From Rhytidiadelphus loreus (taxonomy: Eukaryota; Streptophyta; Bryopsida; Hypnales; Hylocomiaceae): a DNA stretch of 64,000 nucleotides. Each line of letters starts with the position of its first letter. The stretch's first letter is position 1. The translations under genes and the position numbers were made by a program. The stretch covers positions 80,160,981 to 80,224,980 of the forward strand of contig OX344762.1 in assembly GCA_947034895.1 (NCBI GenBank), read 5' to 3'. The notes under the pieces were generated by a model. That model ran no database searches. It worked only from the letters and a program-made list of their open reading frames with translations, and had not been told where the DNA came from. This document shows positions 36,232 through 48,119 of this stretch, in pieces.

Positions 36232-39200
36232 AGGAAGATATGAAGTTTTATCAGGTATATTTTTTTTCTTGAACTGTATGGTACCTCATAATGTAAGAGA
36301 AGTGTTTTTAGTTTAAATTAATTGTGGAAGTCATTTTTTACTCTGTGAAATTGTTAAGTCAAGGGTGATGATGGAATTATAGAAATTAAGTAGTGAAAAT
36401 GGAATTATTACTTTTGAAAATTCAAGTTGTAGAAGTCGAGGATGAGTTCAATTTGAAGGTTATAAGTTAAGCTGAAACAACACATTTTGGTGAAAGTTTT
36501 GAATTTGTCCTCATGCGCTTGCTAGAAATTCAAAATTTTATTTCCAGAAACAGAGAAGTGTGAGAAAATAGTGTAAGGAATAGAAATAATATTATTTCTT
36601 AAAGAGTATGAATGTGCAATGAAATTCAGCCACGTTTAGTACATTGTGGCACAAAAGAATTTTTAGTGAACCCCATTTCCAAGATAAACGAAATCTATAA
36701 TACTCATTTAGTTCAACTGGAACAATGATAATGTTTTCTAACTCATGAAGCTTTTGTTAGTTCAATCTGTGTATGAACTATTTAAAAAAATTCAAGAATT
36801 TGTAAGAAAGTTACTAAGGAGTCCAGTGTTGTCATAGAAGACAGGTACTATGGCCATAATGTCTCCTATTGGAAGAACCCAGAATGTAGTCATTTTGTAT
36901 GTGGTCAGTATCAATCATTTGAGAACAGTGGGTTAGCTAACCGTATTGAACATCCTTAAAAGTATATTTTTTACGTACAATTTATGATTTCGTAAAGAAA
37001 GTAAATTTCTGTTCTTAAATATTAGAATTGCACAGGAATGTGCATGGTAAATGGAATTGCAGTTCATGTTGGCACTCAATTCTACACTATAAAAATGGAG
37101 AGAATGAAGTGAGCAGAATGGAAAGAGTGAGGAAAACAATCTGTGAAAATTTGCAAAGGAATGCAGTTACATTTGGAACATGTGAATTGAATGACACATG
37201 TGTGACTTGTTCTGAAGTGTATATACACTATAAGAAACCCATGTTTTTTGTGATGAGCCCTGATTTTTTCTGACGGATTTTTTTTGATGTCTAAGTTGAC
37301 ATTTAGTTGTTTTTATGTTTTTCATGACATCCAATTGATCTAATGAACATAATTAAAAACATAAAAACAACTAAATGTCAACTTAGACATCAAAAAAAAT
37401 CCGTCAGAAAAAATTAGGGCTTGTCACAAAAAACATGGGTTTCTTATAGTGATAATGTGAATAAAAATAAAAGGTAGGTAAAAAATGATGGCAGTGATGG
37501 TTGAACTGCTGGCTTGCATAGGGTAGAGGACTGTACAACAAACGAGTTACAGTAAATAAGTGTAGACCTTGTTCTACATGATCCTAAATTGCTTTTGTGT
37601 TTGTTTTGTTTTGTTTTTGTTTTTGTTTTTTGTTTTTTGAAACAAATGAAACGGAATTTCATTGCAAAAAGATAAAATACAAGCACCAGCCACAAGTGGC
37701 CTGGTGGGGGAGCCAGAGGACCTAAAATTGCTTTTGTGTTTGAATTATGTGAAGGACAGAAACAATTAGTCTAAGGGTTCAAGGATGTATTACATATGTT
37801 TTATGAAACACTGTACAAAATGGAGAAGACTATGTCTTTGTAAGCACTAAACCAAAGTACATTCTCTGATAAGTACTAGTACATGAGTTGTGAACCACAA
37901 AATTGTTTTAATTTTTTGTTTAAATGACCTCAGGTTCTTTTTTGTATGACATTGGACTTTGAATTATTAGTGTGCATGAGAAATTGTAGTTTCTGTATAG
38001 GAATGACATAGTAGTGGTAATTTAAGTATTTCATAAGGTATGAGATTCCTGAATAACACAGCTAGGATCTCGAATTAGAAGTTCAGGAAGCCAATTCTGT
38101 ATCTAGAAATAAATTCTATTAAATTAAAATGGAAAAGAAGTGAGTGATGCATGTAATAGAAGGAATTTCATATGTTCTAGAGTTCTGTGGAAATAATCCT
38201 AGAATTTTTAACATGAAATGGCATACTTTGGAGGAATTAAGGAAACAGTAACAAAGGATGTTAGGTATATTGTATGCAAAGATTTCAACAACTGTCCATT
38301 CTATATTACATGTTTGAATGTTGGCATATTGCATATTCGCATATAGAATATGAAATGCAAATAGCAACTGTGAATTAAAGTAGAAGAAGATTTTCTGTGT
38401 TACAGATGCGAATTGTACTGTACAACATGGACATGTTTTGGTAGCTAATTTTTTTCTTTGGGAGGCTTGCCTTGTTCAGGTGAATGGAAGAGGATGTCCT
38501 AGCAAAGTCCAAATTCAGTATGATCTATGATTGTACATGCTAAGGAGTGAGAGGATGTATTATGGAAGTTGCGTTGCAATGGAAGAAAATTATCTCTAGT
38601 GTGGAGTACTATGGGTTCTCAAAGATAGTGCTATAGCAGGTGAACTTGGCAGTTTTGGTAATGTGTATTGTCAATGAAATGAATTCTTTTGCAACAAAAA
38701 GGAGGATGTATGCCTTATAAACTGTATATGGCACTTGTATTTGGCTAAAATAAATAGTTCAACATTATCAATGTTGCTAGAGGAGGTACATATTGTTAGG
38801 GACACCCTTTATAGAAGTTTGTAGTTGACAGATTATGATTATGAGAGGATCATATGATGTACAACAACTTTAAAGCAATTAAAATTACATAGACTTAGAA
38901 GCCCGTGTTGGACTCATAAATTTTTGTGCAATGTTCTTTCCTTGTGACTCTTTGAAAATTGCAATTGACTAATACAGTGGAAACTGCACAGGGCTTTCAT
39001 ATTCAGAATTTACCATTTGTTTTCAAAAGTGAAGCCCAATGAATTTTGCTTCACATCTCATCACTAAAGCATTCCCCACTTCAAACTTTTTTATGAGATT
39101 CTGATTTCTGTATGAGGCGTACCTGATTTTCTGATTATAATATAAGTAACCTACCTTGTCTCTACAGATTTGAAATATAGAATGAAAACATTGTCTGACA

Positions 39201-40524
39201 AAAAACTGTAGTATCGGAATCAACAAAATTAAAGAGATATAGTATCCTACTCAACAGAAAAGTACCACACTCCCAAGCAAACTTGAGAAGATTGTTAAAA
39301 ATGTGTTGATACAGTCAATGCAGTGCCGAAGTCAACAAAAAATTATCAAAATTCTGTTGATATGGACATCATTTTCCACTAGTGTTGGGAGCAAAAGTTA
39401 TGCCATCTTAAACATAATTTTCACGTCACCGGGCAAAAAAAGAAATCCAAAAAAATTTGAAATTAAATTAAAAAAATTCTTCTTAAACATCATATTTTTA
39501 GCTACATGTGAAGCTTTGATTCATTCCATTTGGATTAGTAATGTAAAAGTTATGAACAATCTTGTATTTTGGGCAATTTGAGCATCATCTTGAAAAAATA
39601 ACTTATAGGATTCAATTTTGAATGTAATTTTTACAATTTTTCAAAAAAAATTGTTTGAAAAGGTTAAGTTTTCTAGCTAAAACAATCTCACCATTGAGAT
39701 TATTGTGATTCAATCTCATTTGAGAGCTATTAGCAATTTAGTTTTTCTTTCAATCTTGAACCTACTTCTACTTAACAATTTTCTAAAGAATGATAATAAA
39801 GTGGGTTATTTTATTTTTTTTCAACTTTGAATGCTAATATCTTCCAATCTGTACAGTCAAACTTCATGAAAATTTTACGACATGATCCTAGACAAATATA
39901 TCCTAGACAAATGATCCTACAAAATCCTATGGTTAAATTCTAAAAAAAAATATATATATATATATTTTTTTTGGATGAATGCAGCAGAAATGGCAGTTTT
40001 GAGTAGTTTTTGACAGAAAAATGGCCTTGGTCCTTTAGGGGTTAATTTTCTGTTATCTTTTTCTTTGTTTTTCCAATGTTTTTTTAATTTTAATTTTAAA
40101 AAAATTCCCTTTTTTTCCTTATGAATATTTTATCTCTTTTTTATTTTTGGCTTCTTCATTATTTTATTTGTTTCATTCCTTTAAATTTTTAAATTTATTT
40201 TATTTTTTATATTTCTCTATTTTTCATATTTTTAATTTTTCTTTTTCTTTTTTCTTTTGGTTCTTTCTTGTCTTCTTCATTTCTTGAAATCTTTTTAAAT
40301 CTTTCTAATTCTTGTACTCCTTGCTTATCTTTTTCATTATTTTTTTAAACTTTTTGTTCAACAAAAGTTTTCTTTTCTTTTCATGAAATCATGCATTGTC
40401 TATGGCCTTTTCTTTTTGTTGGTGTATATTGTTTTCTTCCTTTGGATCCACTATAGAATTTATTTAAATTCCTAGTAGTATGCCAATAATGGCTTTTAGA
40501 ATTTTGTGCCATTGTCACCACAGA
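36232..40524. other. AT-rich intergenic region with one MITE, no gene seen
   Basis: Apart from the MITE at 37226-37451, only short frames are present. Near 37640-37720 a run (GAAACGGAATTTCATTGC, then CAAGCACCAGCCACAAG) looks like a piece of a dispersed element. A CACTAGTG-type word ends at 39384. T-rich sequence runs from 40020 to 40380. Confidence 0.4.
37226..37451. mobile_element. CACTA-type MITE, 226 bp, ATA target duplication
   Basis: The ends are CACTATAAGAAACCCATG and the complement CATGGGTTTCTTATAGTG. Long inner arms are complementary (GTTGTTTTTATG / CATAAAAACAAC). It is flanked by ATA at 37223-37225 and 37452-37454. It shares its terminal 13 bp and target duplication with the MITE at 43405, so both belong to one family. 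Confidence 0.92.
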
Positions 40525-41658
40525 GTTGCTATTTTGTGAGTCTATGAGCGTGAGCTTGTGAGCCTATGAGCCTATGAGCATATAATTTTTTAGAGATTCT
40601 TTCTAAAAATTTTGGTCAATATTTATTATTTTTGGTAAATTTTAGTAACTATTATCATGATCCTATTATTATGGACCTATTACCGTGGTCCCTTAAACAA
40701 CCTTGATGTGCTACTTATTAGACTTTGTTAGATTTTAAGAAGAAGAAAAATCGGTTATTAATTAAGGTTTGTTTGAAATCAACTAAGGTTGATCTATTGA
40801 GATTAAAATCACTCCCTTCTTGTTGCTTGGGTCCCCTCGGCACTGAGGGGAGTCCCCTTGCAATAGGAAAAAAAAAAATTGTAAATTTTTTTTTCTTGCT
40901 ACAACAAGACTCCCCTTGGCGCCGAGGGGACCCAAGAAAGAAGAAGGGAGTGATTAATTAAATGATTGTTTGATCAATAAATAGAAGAGTTGGACCTTTG
41001 GAAATCCTATAAGAGGACAATGATCAACTAATCAACAATTTGGTGTAACTGAGTTCATTCCTTACAAAAATAATCCTTATCAACCAAATATTTCTTCCAA
41101 AATCTTAACAAGTCCGATTATTAACACATCAAGGTAGAAGCGTAGGTACCTCCCATCGGCCTTGAGAAGACCCACGCTTCTACAAGATAGTAGTTCTTAT
41201 CAACAATTTTTTTCTAAAATCTAAACAAGTCCAATAAGAATGCATCAAAAGAAATTTATTGGTATTTTCTTATTAGCCCCAAGAGGAGCCACACTACTAT
41301 AGGACAGTGATCAACCAATATTCTATACAAACTTATTTCCATCTCTATTCATCTTTCACATCAATTAAGCTCATCATTTTCAAAATGTATACTTCTAATA
41401 TTTAGACAACACTGAAAATTATAATTTCCATATGAATTCTACATAACCACAGTAATAGATCCACGGTAATAGGTCCGTAGTAATAGGTACTAAAATTTAC
41501 TAAAAATGGTAAATTTTGGCCAAAATTTTTAGATAAAGTCTATTGTTAGAAATATTATTAAGTTTTTTTGTGCTTCTTCAAATTTTTTAAGCTCAACGCT
41601 CTCATAATCCATGCTCAACGCTCATAGGCTCATGCTTACAAGCTCACAAAATAGCACC
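40525..41658. mobile_element. Foldback-type element with inverted ends of about 165-210 bp
   Basis: The left arm starts GTTGCTATTTTGTGAGTC and runs to about 40692 through ATAATTTTTTAGA, AAAATTTTGGTCAA, GGACCTATTACCGTGG. The right arm (about 41447-41658) is its complement, ending GAGCTTGTAAG-type words and CTCACAAAATAGCAC. A second inverted repeat is nested inside. No coding capacity and no clear target duplication are seen. A relative of one arm lies at 55110-55210. Confidence 0.75.
40808..40960. repeat. Nested inverted repeat with CTCGGCGCCGAG-type words
   Basis: TCACTCCCTTCTT, GGGTCCCCTCGGCACTGAGG and GGAGTCCCCTT are followed by an A/T loop and then their complement (GACTCCCCTTGGCGCCGAGG, GGACCCAAG, AAGAAGGGAGTGA). 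It is a hairpin of about 60-bp arms. Each arm carries a CCTCGG...CGAGG palindrome like those in the 60-62 kb intron. Confidence 0.75.
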
Positions 41659-43139
41659 GTTGATTGTCATCACACTACTAAATACTGTATATGATTCACA
41701 TTTGAATTACTAGGGGTCCAAACAAATATACACTAAGGTATTTAGATGGGTCTCGCAATAGTAGTTAAGTCTTGTTTTCCCCTTCCACGGACGACAACGT
41801 TGCCTCTTTGAAGTTACAATAGAATGACTTCCTGCGACTACCTGAGCAACTACTGAATGACTACTTAGAAGTCTTAGACTACTATGCACCTACTGTACTA
41901 TTGCTTTGGCACTTTGTGCATTGTAATTCAAAATGCCATTTGCAAACATCCTATGTAGTCATCATCTCATTTCCTAAACATGAAGTGAGAAAACTTAGGA
42001 CAATTATAGATGTCCGTGTTGTGGGGAAGTCAAATAGGTGATCTTAGTACTCTTCCTATGTCAATCCTTTTCATTCTCTTTAGCAAATTTGTCTATAACT
42101 TTCGATTTGAGACTCAAAATCTAAAATGGATTTTTAAAGATGAAAGTGAGATTGATTTTCCAACTTCAATTAGTTTAAAGTTTTTTGAAGAAGGATAATA
42201 TACTATGCCTAAATGAAGTCTAAAATATTACTTGTGATACAATATTAATTCTTGCATTTTATATATCCCACATGGTTTGTCTTGCCTCCTACCACCCCAC
42301 TTGTATAAAAAGTTTGTCATTTCAACTCTTTATACTCACACACTAAATGGCTTTGTAGCCATGTAACATATTTGTCAAATGTGGTGTATTGTATGTGGTG
42401 TATTGTGCATTATTTATAGTGTATTATATATGTATGGTGTATTGTATATTATTTATGGTGTATTGTATGCTATTTATGGTATATTATTGAAGAACTTTGA
42501 ATGCATTCATATGTCATTGTAGAATGACTACTCTCCATGCAATTGTCATTACACTCCATTTAGCACACAATGTTGCAACTTGAAAAAGACTATAAAATGA
42601 CTCCACGTCCTTGGGAAGTGATATAATCCCTAAATCTATATTACTACAAAATGAATTGCCACGTGTCAATCCATTTGAACAGCAAAAGACTTCATTGAAA
42701 CTTCTAAATGACTATACAATGACTTTTGACGTGGCCGTGCACATCAGATGAGACATGGGTCTATCATAACTTCTAAATGACTTCTAAATGACTAGCCATG
42801 TGACTATCCATGTCAAATGTGGCATGGGTTTGTCATAACTTCATAATGACTTCTAAATGTTTAGCTACATTGAACTCAAGGAATTAGCACTTTCCACATG
42901 GTAGCTAAAAAGTCATTTCCTTAATCCAAATTTTCTTTATCACTTGAATAGAAATAGTTAGTCACATACTTATACATCCAAGGCCCTTCATCCTTGGTGA
43001 TAATAAAAACTGCAGTCATTTATAAACTACTTGTCCCCTATGACTCTAGGACCCTTGAGTCATTCCACAGTCACATGTGTCCAATGTGACTATTTTGCAA
43101 TCATTCTTTGAAGTCATTTATGTGCCTATTTTTTTATAG
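41659..43139. other. Intergenic region, no gene seen
   Basis: Simple runs of GTATTGTAT-TATTTATGGT occur near 42385-42485, and repeated words such as ACTTCTAAATGACT occur near 42700-42860. No coding frame is supported. Confidence 0.4.
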
Positions 43140-44990
43140 TGGATGCATTTGGGATATTAGGTTGAAAAACAATAGAGTCAATAAAATATGCTAATAGTGC
43201 TATACATATTTTCACTTTAGGTAAAATACCTAAAGGCTTGATCTTGCTTTGGTTGGCCATGTGCAAGACCAATTTGGTTTCTTGAATTCTTGGAGTCCAA
43301 GGAGGTGAAGTCTTTGCATTGTGTCTCAGTTCATTAAATTTATGCTTGAGCCACCATCTACTTGGACATTAAAAATTATAAGACCTTCAATTTTGACATC
43401 AATACACTATAAGAAACCTATGTTTTAGGTGACATTTTGTAATTTTTTTAGATATATTTTAGGTGACATCAAAAAAAAAAACTTGTGTTTTTTTGTTAAA
43501 AATCATGTCAAATATAATATGTGGATGTTATATTTGACGTGATTTTCGACAAAAAAACACAAGTTTTTTTTTCGACATCACCTAAAATCTATCTAAAAAA
43601 ATTACAAAACGTCACCTAAAACACATGTTTCTTATAGTGATAATAGGAGCACTTGGATCTGGATTCAAACCCACTTCATGAACTTGCCTACCATGCCTCT
43701 TAACCAATTTGGATTTTAAAGTTGCCCTACAACTAGGAGTTATGCCCAAAAGTTGCCTAGTTGTAATGTCAGCCTTAACTTGACCCAAATTGTCAATGAT
43801 GTCATAAGAATTTGTTACGTCAGTAATTCCTATTTGGTTATTTATTCTTTTTTTCCTACTAAGCAATTTAACTGACTTACCAATTTGTTTTTCAGCTTTC
43901 ACTAAGCCAATTTTTATCAATTTGGGTTCATCCTTCTCCACAAGGTTCTTTGACTCTATCCAAATAAGTCTAATAACCAATGATTTATGATCACTTGAGC
44001 CAACTGGCTCAACCAAATCGGATTGATGACTATTATTAGATACAACTATCCGATTTGGTTTATGAATTGTATTAAGTATAGTCATTGTAATGACTGGTCC
44101 AAATTGGACTGACTTCCCATTTGGTTTACTGGTCTGCCCTTCATTCCAAATTGGATTTGTCACTGGTTTACTTGATGTCTCATCTAATTTGAAATTAACA
44201 TTTAATCCTATTTGATTTTTATGCTCCAACAACTATCGGGCTTCCTTACGGGTCATTTCTTTTTTCCTTTTTCTAATTTTCTTGATATATTTTCCTTTAT
44301 AATCTTGCCTTTTTAAATCAAATTGATTTTTGATTTTGATTTAGATTTATATAAGGTAAAAAGCACAATCCTTATCAAATCAGCTAATAATACAATTTTA
44401 AGACTATTATCCTTTTTCTTGTTATTATATCCATCTTGGGATTTGTTTCTACATGAAACATTGCACTCCTTGGTTGTATGGCCGTTTTGATTGCAATTTC
44501 CACATAGTAGTACATAACCCACTTATGCCCTAGCATTTGGACAATTTGTCGAAATATGGCCCGATTGTTGGCAATTATAACATATAATTGTTTTGCCTTG
44601 ATCCCAATTGGGCACTTGTCCCCCCTAAGTGGATGGACCTTGGTTCACATTGCCAAATGGCATTTGTGCCCAACCTTGATTATTATTGGTTGGCATTTGT
44701 GCTACACTCCGAAATCTTAGGATTATTACTAAATCTACCTTTATTAAAATTGTTAGGATTGAAATTTGGATTGGATTGATTATAATTAGGGTTAAAATTT
44801 TGGTTAAAATTTCTTCGCTTTGGTCTATTACCCCAATTTGAATTACCCCTTTGATAATTATTACCCTCCACTTGGTAAACTTAGCTATTCCTATTTTGGC
44901 CAACTTGTTGGACCAAACTTGCTTGCATATTGCGGCATGGCTTAGTTTCATGTTTTAAACTACAAAACCTACACTTCATGAAAGCATGTA
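43140..44990 (-). pseudogene. Ty3/gypsy gag-protease fragment
   Basis: The minus strand encodes retroelement gag pieces: a CX2CX3HX4C motif (CRFCSLKHETKPC) near 44975, then an Asn-rich stretch, then two CCHC zinc knuckles, CYNCQQSGHISTNC and CGNCNQNGHTTKEC, separated by a TAA at 44523-44525. Further on, VKADITTRQLLGITPSCRATLK is the usual segment before the plant gypsy protease. VQVDGGSSINLM, the protease active-site DGGS form, and LVLHMANQSKIKPLGIL follow beyond the MITE at 43405-43639. Several stops and frameshifts occur. No reverse transcriptase or LTR is seen. Its 5' side ends at the TA-flanked inverted end at 44991. Confidence 0.82.
43405..43639. mobile_element. CACTA-type MITE inside the gypsy protease, 235 bp
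   Basis: The ends are CACTATAAGAAACCTATG and the complement CATGTTTCTTATAGTG, and the arms are complementary over most of the element (AGGTGACATTTTGTAATTTT and its partner). ATA is duplicated at 43402-43404 and 43640-43642. Removing it and one ATA rejoins the gypsy reading as PIITI then VKIEGLIIFNVQVDGGSS. Confidence 0.95.
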
Positions 44991-45026
44991 AGGTAAACCA
45001 ACCTATGATAGGCCAACTGCCTAATG
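44991..45026 (+). repeat. Left 36-bp terminal inverted repeat of a pogo-like element
   Basis: AGGTAAACCAACCTATGATA followed by GGCCAACTGCCTAATG matches the complement of 53931-53966 at 30 of 36 positions by my count. It is preceded by TA at 44989-44990. Pogo/Tc1-mariner elements duplicate TA on insertion. Confidence 0.7.
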
Positions 45027-45410
45027 CAGACATCTACATAAAGGCCCATTATAGGTAAAAATTGAGTAGTTTACAGAATAATTCTAGGTAGAAACTTCTG
45101 ACTGCTTTAGAAGGTAGTTGGGTTGCATTTTAAATTTAATTCTTTGTCATAGAATTTACGAATGTTGTATTGGGAGATGTTGTGACGGTTCTGACAATGC
45201 CAAGGGGTTGATTAATACATAAATTTTACCAAATTAGGCATACTTACAGCCTCTCTTTAAATTGAAAATTGACGGCTTTGGAAAAATGACAAACTGCAAT
45301 GGAATGGAATAGTAAAGACAAGAGGCAATTAGGTTTCAAAGTGGCTTGTAGAACTTATCAATTGCAATTGCAAGTGTTTTCTTAGAATTGTAGAATGTTC
45401 TAATGTACAT

Positions 45411-48119
45411 TTGAGACTACCTAGAACACCACTAGTTCTACATTCTGCCATGAGAGAACATAATAGTGATGATGAAATGGAGACTTCATTGTCTGTTGAT
45501 TTGTTTGATAGAGGAGATTCAAGTGTTGAAAATTATAGTACTAGCAGATCAAAGAATGACGGAGACAATGCTTCTGATGAACTTGGAGAAGAAGAACAAT
45601 ATGAAAATCTCATTGACTCCATTTTTGGAGATGAGGATTCTGAGAGGATCCCTGCAACAGAAAAGGGCAAGAGTGTTAGGGAAAAAGGCAGCAATATTAG
45701 AGAGAGGGGCCAAAATGAAAATAGAGACACATGAAGTAGAAACAAGCAGTGGAAAAAAGGAGAAGCAAGTAGTGGAAATGATGTAGGAAGAACTGAAGAA
45801 GGTGATGGAGGCAATCAGCAGTCTGCTGCAAGTGATTCAGATGGAAGCAATTAGCAGTCTGATGCAACTGATTCACATGGTTGCAACAGTCTAGAACATG
45901 AAGAAAATCAAAAGACAAGAAGGAAGGAAAAACAAGGAGGAATGTGGAGGCAAGGGGAAAGTTCACTCACACCAAAGGGATGCTCTTCAATTGCAAGGCT
46001 AGCCCACCAACACAATGTTAGGGACAATACAAGAAAGGCAAAGGTAATTGTCCCTACAACTTTCCTAAAACCAACCCTAGATGTTATGGACACATTACCT
46101 TTGCCTCCTAAACAGAAAAATGGATCAAAGAAGCCCTTGAAATAATCCCGTGGATCATGGTCTAATGAGGCCCTTCAAAAAGTTGTTTTAGCTATAGAAG
46201 ATGGACACAAATTGAGGATTGTTAGTGACTTTTATAACATTCTAAGAACAAGCATCATGGAGCATGTAAATGGCAAAAGAAAATCAAGGAAACTAGGAAG
46301 GAAAGGAGTTCTTACCAATGAGGAGGAGGTTGGTCTAGTAGACTATCTAGACAAGATGTTAGCATGGGGACATCCTTTAACTATTCATGATTTGAAAGAA
46401 AAAGTTGCTGAAATGGTGGAGGAAAGACCTAATCCATTTACAAATGGAAATCCAGGAGATAGTTGGGTTAAATGGTTTAAAAAAAGACATCCTACCTTCA
46501 CCCTAAGGGTAGCCCAAGGACTAGAAGTCAATAGAGCCATTGCCTTATGTCCAAAGAATGTAAAAACATTCTATAAAAATCTTGCATTTTTGTATGCAAT
46601 GAACCAATATCCTCCTCATCACATCTGGAATGTGGATGAGAGTGGAGCCCAAGCTGGAAAGGGAGGAAGTAGGGTACTAGCACGTAAGGAAACAAGGGTG
46701 GTTCATTCTTTAATTGCAAACGAAAGAGAGTCTTTGATAGGTTTAAGTTCTATAAATGCTGGAGGTCAAACCATTCCTAATTTTTACATATTCAAGGGCA
46801 TTCACAGAATGAGAGACTATCTAGCACTTTGTGAGACTGATTCCACTATGAGAATGCAACCTAATGCCTCGATGACTTCATTTCTATAATCTAAATGGAT
46901 TGATCACTTCATAGCAAATGTTGCAAAAAATGGAGGAATGAGTCCAACTAATAGACACCTAATGATTTTAGATGGACACAATTCCCATGTCACTTTGGAT
47001 GTCATAACAAAAGCAAGAGAAGCTGGATTAGATGTATGTTCTTTACCTTCACATACCTCCCATGCATTACAGCCTCTTGATGTGGCAGTTTTTAAACCTT
47101 TCAAGACTGCCTTTAAGGCCTATAGGGACATCTGGTCCTTGCAAAACAAAGGCAAAAGTGTTAGAAAAGAGGATCTAGCACAATGGGTTAGTCTAAAACT
47201 TCACAAGGCCATGATACCAAACAAAATCAAGGCTGGATTTTCTGCCACAGGGATTTGGCCACTAAATCCACAAAAACTAGACAATAAAATGAGACCTAGT
47301 GAGGGATTCACTCACAAACCACTAGATGTACAAATCCAAGAAATTTTGGAGGAAGATGTACTTGGCACCCAAGAAGATGTTGTCCATTATTTTGTTGATG
47401 AAGAAAGTGAATGTCCATTTGAAGACCAAGAAACAGATGATGATCTTGATCCTGCAAATGATAGACATTTTAGTAGATTTGTGAGACTACCTCAACAAAT
47501 CATCAAGCCAAGAAGAAGCATAGAAGATCCAAGAATTGACTATTCAAAGTCACATATTTTGACTAGTAGCCAACATATTCAAAATGTGGAGGCATTGGCA
47601 AACAAGAAAGCTAAGGCTATGGAAGAAACAAAAAGAAGAAAAGAACAGAGGGAGCTTACCAAAGTGAAGAGAAGGGAGGACAAAGCTCATTTGGAGGTGA
47701 TCAAATCTGCAAAACAAGCTGAAAGGGCAGCAAGCAAATTATACAAGGCACGTTGGAAAAACAAGGCAATAAAAGAAGCATGTGAGAATCTACATAGACT
47801 TATTAAGGCAAGGGGGAGGGGAAATACAAAATTACCTCTATACTGTGGATTACAACCACCTCATTGCAAATCAAATCAGAAAATTACTATTGAGAGGCTT
47901 AGAGCAAAAAGAAAAAGAAAAGATGATGGAACACCTCTACCAGATTTTCCTCCCATTGTAGAGCTACCATGGACATGGAACCAAGAGCCTAGAGGTCCAC
48001 AAGTCCACATAGGAATGCTTGTAAGAGGTTCAGCTTTTGGAATGCCACAAGGTTTTCTAGATCCAAATGGACAACAGCCAATGCAAAGGACAAACCCCTT
48101 TATAACTTTACTGAAGTAG
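45411..48119 (+). pseudogene. Pogo/Tigger-type DDE transposase with four in-frame stops
   Basis: One frame of about 900 codons is broken by TGA 45732-45734, TAG 45852-45854, TAA 46143-46145 and TAA 46887-46889, with no frameshift. After an acidic, low-complexity N-terminus comes a psq/CENP-B-type helix-turn-helix (RGSWSNEALQKVVLAIEDG), then a second DNA-binding part (WVKWFKKRHPTFTLRVAQGL), then the DDE_1 catalytic core: WNVDESG, LDGHNSH, and SHTSHALQPLD with 35 residues between the last two aspartates. A Lys-rich coiled coil ends the protein. The catalytic residues survive, but the stops should prevent a full product. The frame is AT-rich and intronless. Confidence 0.88.

Noticed and set aside
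24419..39384. CACTAGTAAGG at 24419 and CCACTAGTG ending at 39384 as the two ends of the CACTA element
   Set aside because: Only CACTAGT is shared between the two ends, far less than normal CACTA inverted repeats, and no matching 3-bp duplication was found.
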